NCBI GenBank assembly: GCA_018287875.1
Contig: JAGVVL010000021.1
Coordinates: 558,001-622,000 of the forward strand
Reading direction: 5' to 3'
Source of the DNA: Nigrospora sphaerica
Lineage: Eukaryota > Ascomycota > Sordariomycetes > Amphisphaeriales > Apiosporaceae
DNA length: 64,000 nucleotides
Each line of letters starts with the position of its first letter. The stretch's first letter is position 1. Made by a program: the position numbers and the translations under genes. Below, in pieces: positions 55,606-64,000 of this stretch. The notes below the pieces were generated by a model. It saw only the letters and a program-made list of their open reading frames with translations. It did not search any database and was not told where the DNA came from.

Positions 55606-56598
55606 ATGGCCGACTTTAGGATCCAACGGGTCGCTCTTGTCACAAGATACGACTGGCCTGAATGGTACAATGAGCTTCGCATGGCCGCTGAGGAGCGACG
55701 CATCTGGACATACATCGATCCTGAAGCCTCAACCTCTGAATACCTCCTGAACCCCCCTGAGATGCCTATCTACAGAGCCCCTCCAGAGAGCGAGACGAAC
55801 GACACGAAAGCTCTTGACGCTGCAGATCGCACGTACGCACGCGAGCTCAGGACTTACTCAGCCAAGATCAACGACTGGAACGCTCTCCAACACCACTACA
55901 TCGCTATCAGTCAGTGGGTGAAGAGCACAGTCAAGAAGGAGTATCTCTGGGCTGCTCACAGCCGAATCGAAGAAAGCCCAAACACGACGAAGTCGCTTCA
56001 GAACGTCCTCAAAGAGCTAAAAAAGCAGTACGAGCCTTCAGACACTTCTATTAAAACAGCCGTTCGCGAACGCTATCAAGCAGTCCTAGCAAGCGCTTCA
56101 AAAGGAGGTGTAGCTCCAGAAGCCTGGCATCAGGAGTTCACAGCCGCCTATACGCTGGCCAAGAACCACAAGATACCAGAGGTGGAGGGCAACCTGGCCG
56201 CCAAAACATTCCTCAAGGCCATCGGGGAGCGACTCGCTCCCCAGTGGGCCCAGAACCGACTAGACGACTTCGTTGCAGATGAAGTCACTGGCAAGGAGCC
56301 CCTGAAGCTAATCGAGCTGAGCGCCATCTTCATGGAGCAAGTCAGTTCTGGGACGCTACCAGGAGCTAAACAACGATCGTTCGCAACGCTAGGCGGAACC
56401 GGCATCGCAGACCAAGACTCCTCGTCAGCTAGCGGAAAGTCAAAGTGCCCTTGCAATCTAAGATGGCCTCATAAGTGGAGGCCCACAGATTGCAGAAGAC
56501 TGGAATACGCCGTCAGGGGCTCTGCAGGCCCCTCAGAGACGGTAGGGCCTTCAACCCAATTCCACAGTCGGAGGTCAGGAAGATCCTCGAGCGCCTGA
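55606..56598 (+). pseudogene. Copia gag
   Basis: The ATG at 55606 sits in a strong context (CCACCATGG). The 330-codon frame encodes a gag of the fungal copia type: a helical capsid-like region (about residues 1-260, with WPEWYNELRMAA and AYTLAKNHKIPEV) and a variant zinc knuckle, CPCNLRWPHKWRPTDC, near residue 285. After LEYAVRG the frame runs wrong and stops at 56598. The expected continuation is found in another frame from about 56540, so a frameshift near 56520-56540 separates gag from the rest of the polyprotein, which is normally continuous in this group. Confidence 0.8.
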
Positions 56599-56950
56599 AG
56601 GACAACAAGTGGAAGTCGCTCAGAAATGAGCTCGACAAGCTAGGATGGACCAACAACTCCTCGGCTGGACTCACGAGTCACGTCTCAGCTGTTGGCATCA
56701 ATCCAAGGCTATTCCAGATGGATACGCACATCAACCTGGCAGTAGCGTCGCTTACGGGCCTCACACGCTATCGCAATCCACGGTCGTCGACAGTTGCGGG
56801 TCATCTCACATTGTGAACGACATCTCCATGCTTCAGGAGGGATCCTTCGTTCCGGCACCTCCTGGGAGGGTGGTGGAGGCCGGGTCTTCGGCCTTTAGCA
56901 TCACAGGCACCGGCACACGCGTCATTAAGGGGCACTCCTTGGTGTTGGTG
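56540..56950 (+). pseudogene. Copia gag C-terminus and protease
   Basis: Reads KILERLKDNKWKSLRNELDK, HVSAVGINPRLFQ and then, after a further frame change near 56730, STVVDSCGSSHIVND, the place of the aspartic protease active site. The family has D-S/T-G in this position; here the order is D-S-C-G, so the active site may be damaged. The frame is lost again in a GGGG run at about 56930 before GVKLDLTLRNVDLVEGFHTN. Confidence 0.65.
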
Positions 56951-58638
56951 GTGTCAAGCTGGACCTCACGCTACGCAACGTGGACTTAGTCGAGGGTTTC
57001 CACACCAATATCATCTCGGAGTCCCTGCTATGCGACGCAAGTGTCTGGTACTGCGGCAAGGACTGCACACTGAGGGTCGGTTCGCTCACGAACAGTGCTG
57101 TGGTGCGGCAGTTACAAAGAATAGGCAACCTAGTCTTCATGGAATACAAGCCCCTTTATTCCTCCTACTCTATCGCTCCACAACCCCCCTCAGCACAGCC
57201 AGGAACGATTCGATCGTTTGCAGTCGTGAGAAGAGCCCCTACGGGCTATGTGCAGGTTAAGAAACCGGCAGTGAGAAAAGACTCAGAGGCTATGTGGCAC
57301 GCCAGGACTGGACATCTTGGTGTGACGGCTCTGAGGATGCTTCCAGAACGAAGCAAGAACGTTGGTATCGCGGGTGAACCTATGGGGACCTGTGAGGTCT
57401 GCAGACTGGCGCATGCCAGTAAGGTTGTCAGTCGACGGCCTACGGAAAGAGCCTCAAGACCGTTCTTTAAGGTCCTCTGGGACTTGTTCGATTTTCCCAG
57501 AGGATACGACGGTTCCCAGTGGCTACTGGTACTGAAGGACGACTACAGCGGCAAGCTTTGGTCCTTTCCGACGCCCTCGAAGAGCCATACCCAGCTATTC
57601 AAGATCATCAGAAGCTTCGAGAGGCATGTCCTGAGACGCTACAACCTTCACCTCTGTGTTCTAAAGCACGACGGGGAGAAGGGCGTGATAGCGATCAACG
57701 GCATGACCGAATACGAGCGCTGGGCAGATTCTGAAGGGATAGAGATTCAGACCTCACCCCCATACACACACGAGCCGAACGGAGGCCCTGAGAGAGCTGG
57801 TCAGGAGATAATTGTTCGATCCCTGAAAATGCTATCGCATGCCAGCCTCCCTGAGGTGCTATGGCCAGAGTCAACCACCGCTGCGACGAAGCTCATCAAC
57901 ATGAGCCCAGCTCAGTCGCAGCGCTTCCGAAGCCCTAATGAGGTGCTAGACGAATGGTTCTCTCTCAATCAGACGCACTACAGCCCTCAGGAGCTGCGAG
58001 AGGCTCAGGCAGACCTCCGACCGGACTGGAGCGGTATATACGTCTTCGGATGCAAGGCTTTCGCCCTTCACTAAAGACGCGCCGCTGGGGCAGACCGCAG
58101 AGCGTTCAAGGTTCAAAACAGGGCACAGATAGGATATCTGGTAGGCTATGCCGCTAGCAATATCTACAGAATCTGGTTGCCAAAGCACGGCAAGGTCATT
58201 CAGACGCGAGACGTCACATTCGACGAAACGCAGTTCTATAAGGGAGGAGAGTCAGAACGGCTGGACCCTGAGGCGCTAGAGTACCTACAGGTTGAGCCAG
58301 GAGACATCCCTTTGAGCGAGACAGGCTTCACAAATGAAACACTGCAGCTCTGGAACAGGCTCGAGGAGCTAGATGACATTGTCGGTACAGCATTGCGTCC
58401 TGAAAGCTCCCAAGAAGCTCACCTTGGGAACTTAGGGGAAGGCAACGCTCCCGAGGGACCAGTCGACAAGAACTCGGGGGTGGATGTCGCTCCTGAAGGC
58501 TCGTCAGGTGCTCATGAGCTTGGCGGACTGAATGCGCATGCTGCACCCTCACACCTGAGTCCACACCAGGACCTGGGACTACAGGAGAGGGTGCCAGCGA
58601 TCCACAAGTCCCATCAACTGCGACTAGTGGAGGTGTAA
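56951..58638 (+). pseudogene. Copia integrase with one in-frame stop
   Basis: The frame carries the GAG-pre-integrase zinc motif (MWHARTGHLG ... CEVCRLAHA, HHCC type) and a DDE integrase core: WDLFDFPRGYDG with the first Asp, LKHDGEKG with the second, and EPNGGPERAG with the catalytic Glu. It stops at a TAA (58072-58074) after FGCKAFALH and continues in the same frame with FKVQNRAQIGYLVGY and NIYRIWLPKHGKVIQTRDV, the usual integrase C-terminal region, to 58638. The single nonsense codon, rather than an indel, is notable. Confidence 0.8.
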
Positions 58639-60664
58639 GCCAGGGAATAGCTGACGAAGCGCCCTCAAGGGCTACACCAGACCAGGATCGGATCCTCGAT
58701 TCGATCACAGTGGCTCTACCAGAGTCAGAGGGACCTCAGAGGGAACAGCCTCAGAGAGTCCGCAGACCTCGCGCACGGCCAACCCCCTCAGCAGATACAG
58801 TACTGAGGAGGAGCGGGAGAGTCAGGATTAGGAGGGACGGGACGCAGAACTCATTCCTAGCGGTCCAATACACCCCCGAGGAGATACAAGTGCAGGAGAC
58901 TAATCACCTCAATGCGCTCCTCGGGACGTTCCTCACAGGGAAAGATGTCCTCCAGAACGGGGACTCTCTCCACAGGACTGTTCACGCGCGCATCTTTACG
59001 GCGTGTCGGTCATCAAGAGCAACAGAGAGCGATTCCAAAGAAGAAGGAGAACTCTATCTTCACCACCACGCTCCTGGCATGAATTAGCTACTCATCCCAG
59101 GGGAGAGGACTTCAGGAACGCTACGAAGCTCGAGATCAAGAAGGCAGACGAGATGGGGATCTGGAAACCAGCACGTCGCACGCCAGGCCTCTTCACACTG
59201 CCCTTAAAGTGGGTTTTCACCGACAAGTATGACGAGAATAACGTTCACATGCGATGTAAGGCAAGGATCGTCGTTAGAGGCGACAAGCAGATGGTCAACA
59301 CTCTTGAGAGCACCTACGCAGCTACTCTAGCTGCCAGGTCGTTCAGGATCATGATGGCTATCGTGGCGCGCTTCGGATATGAGGTACGACAATTCGATGT
59401 GGTTAACGCCTTTCTCAACGCACTTTTCAGTAAGGAAGCGGAGCCTATCTACGTGGAGTATCCACCAGGCTACGAGAGAGAGGGCTACGTCCTGCGTCTT
59501 CTCAGGGCTCTTTACGGGCTACGAGAATCGCCTCTTCTATGGTTCGGGGACTTCTCAAGCACCCTCGAGAAGCTCGGGCTTCGGTCCTCTCCAGAGGAAC
59601 CATGCCTATACCACAATAAGGAGCGCACCATCCTTGTGGTGTTCTACGTGGATGACTTTCTCGTCTGTAACAGGCCTGACAAGCGAGACGAAGCCCTAAG
59701 ACTCATTGAAGCGCTGAAAAGAGCGTATAAGCTGAAGGACCAAGGCGAAGTCAACTACTACCTTGGTGTTAGGGTCGTTCGCGAGCTACAAGACGGTCTC
59801 CTTTGGCTATGCCACGACGCCTATCTCGAGAAGGTCGCCAAACGCTTCAATCTTCACCAAGGGAGAACCCCAGCGACGCCGCTTCCGCAGATGCCACTTA
59901 AGACGCACTCGGGGGTGGCTCCGAAGCACAGGATTCAGGCTTTTCAGGAGCGCGTCGGAAGCATCCTCTACAGCGCTATTATGGTCAGACCGGACTTGGC
60001 ATACGCAGCCTCGCAGCTATCTCGACATCTGACGAATCCCTCTCAAGACCATTTAGACGCGGCAGATTGGTGTATTCGCTACGCCTATAGCACGAGATTC
60101 GTGTCCATACGCTACAGGAAGCTATTGATACACCAGACGGCTCCTCAAGCCATAGCGATTTCGACGGACGCATCCTTCGCAGACGATCCAGACACCAGGA
60201 AGTCGTCTCAGGGATACCTCATCCAGCTATTCGGAGGACCAGTCGTTTGGAAAGCAAGCCGACAAGCTACGGTGACCACCTCTACCACTGAAGCCGAGTT
60301 ACTGGCCCTCAGTGAGGCAGCAAAGGAAACGGTAGCCCTGAAGCGCCTTTTCAGAGATATCCAATTGGTCTTGGACACTCCGTTCAACATAGCCTGCGAC
60401 AACCAGCAGACGATTCGCCTCGTGATCGGTAGCAGCGAAAGGATATCTACCAAGCTACGCTATGTGGACATCCACAACTTATGGCTGCGCCAGGAATACG
60501 CTCGAGGAGCGTTCCAACTGACGTATCTTGCCACAAAGGACATGCCAGCCGACGGATTGACAAAGAACCTAAGCAGGGCAAAATTTGAGCACTTCAGGAC
60601 CCTTCTCAACCTACAAGACATACGACAGGTAACGGAGAAGCAGGAGAAGGCTGTTGGGAGTTAA
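58639..60664 (+). pseudogene. Copia reverse transcriptase and RNase H
   Basis: A linker frame (58710-59087, with RRSGRVRIRRDGTQNSF) is followed by a frame change near 59050-59065 and then the RT: WVFTDKYDENN, KARIVVRGDKQ, VRQFDVVNAFLNA, the catalytic FYVDDFLV and YYLGVRVV. RNase H follows: AISTDASFADDPDTRKSSQGY (first Asp), STTEAELLAL (Glu), ACDNQQT (second Asp) and KLRYVDIHNLWLRQ. The RT/RNase H frame itself is open for over 500 codons and keeps all catalytic motifs. It ends at 60664 with a tail beyond the tethered region (LTKNLSRAKFEHFRTLL). Confidence 0.85.
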
Positions 60665-60812
60665 GACGGTTCAATTCCGGGGGCCCAGCCAGCTGGGACA
60701 CCCCCCTGACCGACCAGCGGCGGGCAAAACGTGCAAAGCAACACTGGGTATCAGCCCTAACGGGCGAAACAACAAAAGATATCCGGGCTTTCGCCCCACA
60801 GGCCTTACACCT

Positions 60813-61763
60813 CTACTCCTCCTCCTCGCCGCCCTCGACCTCGTCGCTCACGAGGTCCGACAGGTCGGCCAGGATGTCGGCCAGCGACTCGCTAGCCTCC
60901 CGTGCCTCCTCGTAAGCGACGGAGGCGGCGCCAACGTCGACAGAAGCGACGCCCTTTCCTTCTTGCCCTTCTTGCTGATCTTCTTTCGGCCCCGAAGGGT
61001 GCTCTCGGACGGCGTGTCCGGCTCCGGGGAAGGGGAGGAGCGTCAGCGGGGGCGGCAGAAGCGACACCGGACAACGAATGGTGGTCGCCCATGTTGGCGA
61101 TCTCCAGAAGCATGCGCACGGTGGCGCGAAGATTATCGACCAGCGCCTATAACTTGTCAGCACGGATCCAGAGCGACAATAGTCAAGGCACTCACTTGGC
61201 GGTACTGATCTGCAGGGCGCAAAAAGGCCCGAAAGAGGTGACGAGCCGGAGCTCGCGCAGCCTCCGGGAGCTCTCTGCAGCTACAGAAGACGTCAACACC
61301 AAGTCTATAGCTTGAGAGGAGAGACCACATACGTGTGATTATGGCGTACACAATCAAAGCACCGGGAGCTGCCTGCGAGAGCAGTGCCATGGCAGTGGCC
61401 ACGAGGGCCCCGCAGGAGCGACAGCGTGCACTGCTCGCACGGAGTGAAGCGAGCAGCCCCTTGGTGCGCCGCAGGGCGGCCTCGGAACGTCGCTCGGCGA
61501 GCTTGTCGAGCTTGCCGGCAGCCTTGGCAGCACGCTTCTTCTTGTTGTGACGGCGCAGGAGCTCCCTGGCGCGCGCGATCTCCGAGTCGGACTCGTCGTC
61601 GCTGCTGGAGGGGACCTCCACGCGCTCCTTCTCATGGCCGCGGCCAGGGGGCTTACCTGCACCGCCGTCGCCAGGAGGCAGACCACCGGAAGAGGACAAA
61701 ACAGCTACACGATGTCAGTGGCGGCTGTGGAGAAGTCCTGAGGAGATACTGACCGGCGGACAT
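60813..61763 (-). CDS. Antisense spliced gene inside the copia element, unknown function
   Basis: On the strand opposite to pol, an ATG at 61763 starts a model with four exons: 61763-61754, 61704-61333, 61280-61196 and 61146-60813. The three introns (49, 52 and 49 bp) have GTCAGT, GTATGT and GTGAGT donors, CTGAC or GTTGAC branch sites and TAG ends. The spliced frame is 266 residues. It has an acidic-serine stretch (SSSDDESDSEIARAREL), a basic helical region (RRHNKKKRAAKAAGKLDKLAERR), a CRSC pair with a hydrophobic segment, and an acidic C-terminus (SDEVEGGEEEE). I recognise no family. In the last exon a second frame (ALVDNLRATVRMLLEIANMG) looks more natural at first, so a one-base loss at the third donor is possible. 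Such a gene would have been captured by the retroelement; its introns survive because they are antisense to the genomic RNA. Confidence 0.5.
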
Positions 61764-62447
61764 GGTGGTGGTGGTGATGGCGTCGGATGGGAGAGACCTC
61801 GACCAGCGAGGTGGATGTGTGTGTGTGTGCGCGCACGCGAGAAGGCTTCACGAGCGACAGTCAGCATCACCGTCGCCAACGAAGCTGGCGAGACAACAGA
61901 TAGGGAGACGCACAACGATCTAGGGATGGTGTCACGCTTGCAGGAGATCGGAGGTATAGGTCAGATAAGGAATGTAGAAGTCGCCCCGAGCCTTCTAAGT
62001 GAGACCCGGACTGAAGACCTGGTTAAATACAGTTAGAGAGAGTGGAGGGCACCCCTTGAAAGCCCTCTAGTCGCTGATTGGTGAGGTCAGGTGACCTGTA
62101 GACCCTGAATCTCTACTTCAGGGGTCGCCTTAGCGCGACAGATGGACAAGAAAAGAAACAGGAACGCGGGCGCAGCCAGCGACAGACTCCAGCTATTAAT
62201 GCTGTCTGCAGCCTCTGAGGCTCAATACCCAGCGCGAACAATAGCATCTCGAACAATGATATCGCCTGGGAGGACTGGCCATTGTCCTCACCTTAAGGAC
62301 AATCGAACCGCAACTGACGCTCTGCAGGACGACTAGCAAGCTACTAACCGAGCCAAAACTGCAGGGACAATTAAACCCTCGCATGGGAACCGGCACAAGC
62401 AGCTAAAGGAGGCCAACAGAGGGTCAGCGAACGATGGAACGTCCGCT
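61764..62447. other. Copia 3' region, presumed promoter of the antisense gene
   Basis: Contains a short GT/GC dinucleotide run (61812-61836) and otherwise no supported gene. If the antisense gene is real, its promoter must lie here. Confidence 0.4.
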
Positions 62448-62456
62448 GAGGGGGTG
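62448..62456 (+). promoter_or_regulatory. Polypurine tract of the copia element
   Basis: GAGGGG directly before the 3' LTR (with TG between) is the expected plus-strand primer. It is short. Confidence 0.55.
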
Positions 62457-62655
62457 TGTGGCAATATGAGGCTATCACTAGTTTCGCCCCTGAGATCACG
62501 TGAGGAGCTACTGGTACCTGCAGTAGGTCCTATGGAGCATGTGGGGAGCGGTCCCCAGCTACGAGTATATAGTCTGCCATCTCTGGCACTTTCTTTTGTC
62601 CTTTCTAATGGATAACCTTGAACCTTTCGCTTCCCACGCCTCCTTCAGTGCGACA
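62457..62655 (+). repeat. 3' LTR of the copia element
   Basis: 199 bases; I find no difference from the 5' LTR when reading both through. Followed by the TCCTT duplication. Confidence 0.95.
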
Positions 62656-64000
62656 TCCTTGCTATCCAATCTCTTAAAAATAACCCTCAAAGTAGCCGCC
62701 GAGCGACCGCGAAGATCTACAACGTCCCAGAAACCACCCTACGTCGAAGAATGGCCGGCACGCCTTCGAAGGCCGAGCAGGGCAGCGCAACTTCTCGATT
62801 AACGAGACTAGAAGAAAGGGTGATTGTTGAATACATAATTGACCTGGATTCGCGAGGGTTCTCACCCCGGCTGCGCGACGTGGAAGATATGGCCAATGTT
62901 ATTGCCGAGGCGCGTGACGCGTCACGCGTCGGGACGCATTGGGCCTCGAACTTCATTAAGCGACAACCACAGCTGAAAACGCGTCTTTCGCGTGTGTACG
63001 ACTACCAGAGGGCCCTCTGCGAGGATCCTGAAAAGATTGCGGCTTGGTTCGAGCTTTTCCGCAGCATGAAAGCGAAGTTCGGCATCCTCGACGACGATCT
63101 GTACAACTTCGACGAGACCGGCTTCATGATGGGCCAGATCGCGTCCTCTATGGTCGTTACGGGTGCTGATCACGGCGGGAAACGAAAGAAGATCCAACCT
63201 GGCAACCGGGAATGGGCTACCGCGATCCAAGGCGTGTGTGCGGATGGCTGGTGCGTCCCGCCGTTCATAGCGGTAAAGGGCAAGACTCATCTCGCGAACT
63301 GGTACGCCGACAGCACCCTACCACGCGACTGGGTAATCAAACCGACCTTGAATGGATGGACCAGTAACGAGACAGGCCTGGACTGGGTTCGGCATTTCGA
63401 TAAACACACGGCGTCGCGCGCAAAAGGTCAATATCGGTTATTAGTAATCGACGGGCACGAGAGCCACGTTTCGGCCGATTTCCAGGCTTTCTGCAGGGAG
63501 AAGAACATCATCACGATCTCTATGCCTCCGCACTCGTCGCATCTTCTCCAGCCACTTGACGTTGGGTGTTTTGGTCCACTAAAGCGGGCGTACGGTCGCG
63601 AGATCGAAGGGTTTATGAAATCGCACGTAAACCACATCACGAAGGCTGAGTTCCTTATCGCCTTCCAGGCCGCATTTTTAAAGGTCTTTACACCCGACAA
63701 TGTCAAGGCCGGATTCAAAGGAGCCGGTATAGTTCCTCTCGACCCGGATAGGGTCATATCGAAGCTCGATGTGAAGTTGTCGACGCCTTCGCCGACAAGG
63801 AGCCTCCCAGCTGCGACCATCCCATGGGCCTCTCAGACGCCGCACAACCCGACCGAGGCGACTTCACAGACGGACTTTATTAAAAGTCGAGTCCGCCGTC
63901 ACCAGGGAAGCTCACCGACACCGATTTTATCGGCAGTTGACCAGATTGCGAAGGGTACGATGGCGATTATGCACGAGAATGCCCTCTTGAAGGCTGAGAT

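Larger units (their letters stand above)
55248..62655 (+). mobile_element. Complete Ty1/copia retrotransposon, 7408 bp, TSD TCCTT
   Basis: Two 199-bp LTRs (55248-55446 and 62457-62655), identical by eye, start TGTGGCAATATGAG and end TCAGTGCGACA. TCCTT flanks the element on both sides (55243-55247 and 62656-62660). The order gag, protease, integrase, reverse transcriptase, RNase H is that of copia. The pol frame is interrupted several times, so the copy looks non-autonomous although its LTRs say it inserted recently. About 1.8 kb of extra sequence with an antisense gene lies between RNase H and the 3' LTR. Confidence 0.95.
55114..64000 (+). mobile_element. Second pogo/Fot-type transposon, split by a copia element, right end outside window
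   Basis: The left end lies about 15 bases after the previous element, at a TA (55112-55113). Its terminal part has an inverted arrangement, GTAGGTGCCAC then GTGGCGCACC, AAGTGGCGCACCTAC, typical of Fot-like TIR regions. The transposase gene starts at 55212, is split after 12 codons by the copia element at 55248-62655 and continues to the window's right edge. The right TIR is not in the window, so the exact left end (55114 or 55119) is uncertain. Confidence 0.65.
55212..64000 (+). pseudogene. Pogo/Fot-type transposase interrupted by copia insertion, partial
   Basis: The ATG at 55212 starts MAASSQEAQLI; the copia element (with its TCCTT duplication) follows, and the frame resumes exactly after the second TCCTT with LAIQSLKNNPQ. 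The rejoined frame is open to the window's end. It shows a psq-type helix-turn-helix (RRATAKIYNVPETTLRRRM), a CENP-B-like domain and the three catalytic Asp residues: LYNFDETGF (63111), LLVIDGHESH (63450) and HLLQPLDVGCF (63558). The last two are 36 codons apart, the DD35D spacing of pogo/Fot transposases. Apart from the insertion I see no stop or frameshift, so the host transposon was probably intact when the copia element landed. Confidence 0.85.

Noticed and set aside
61384..61752. 122-codon plus-strand frame inside the copia 3' region
   Set aside because: Antisense to the spliced minus-strand gene; Arg/Cys-rich composition typical of a GC-rich shadow frame.

Overview
This window looks like nuclear DNA of a filamentous ascomycete (Pezizomycotina). 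The evidence is a set of 47-56 bp introns with GT...AG ends and CTAAC/CTGAC branch sites, HET-domain NOD-like receptors, a Zn(II)2Cys6 regulator, a DUF3435 recombinase, pogo/Fot-type transposons, a Tad-like LINE remnant and Ty1/copia and Ty3/gypsy LTRs. It is an accessory, repeat-rich region. Many genes are broken and there is no run of ordinary housekeeping genes.

Layout. 1-10 kb holds decayed sequence: a JmjC-like pseudogene with four in-frame stops, an RNase III-like fragment and a degenerate GC-rich repeat (family A). 10-24 kb holds scattered genes: two spliced unknown genes (9927-10777, 15200-16154), a truncated zinc-cluster factor, a Cys-rich small protein and an intact kinase-like gene (23137-24183). 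It also has a solo gypsy-type LTR with an exact target-site duplication (19957-20555). 26.8-44.5 kb is an NLR island. It contains one apparently intact HET/NB-ARC/TPR receptor (26791-30455, minus), a broken N-terminal methyltransferase, an orphan PNP_UDP domain gene with one nonsense codon, and two tail-to-tail, nearly identical HET/NB-ARC/TPR genes (35542-38398 plus; 40482-43715 minus). Those two differ by exactly three 126-bp TPR units and share a frame break.

45.0-47.5 kb carries a five-exon DUF3435 gene (752 aa, open after splicing). This is the family of Starship 'captain' recombinases, and the gene points toward the NLR island. 49.4-64 kb is a transposon nest. An unknown gene is interrupted by a solo copia LTR (exact 5-bp TSD). 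Next come an old pogo remnant, a LINE tail and a pogo element with TIRs and TA ends. Last is a second pogo/Fot transposase split near its start by a complete 7.4-kb copia element with identical 199-bp LTRs and a TCCTT duplication. That copia element carries an antisense, intron-containing gene between its RNase H and 3' LTR.

How the pieces may fit. The receptors belong to the fungal self/non-self recognition type: HET effector, NB-ARC switch, repeat sensor. Their repeat units show recent turnover. The captain-like gene makes it worth testing whether the NLR island is cargo of a giant mobile element; the element ends were not found here. Several frame breaks lie in homopolymer runs, so sequencing error must be excluded before calling those genes dead.
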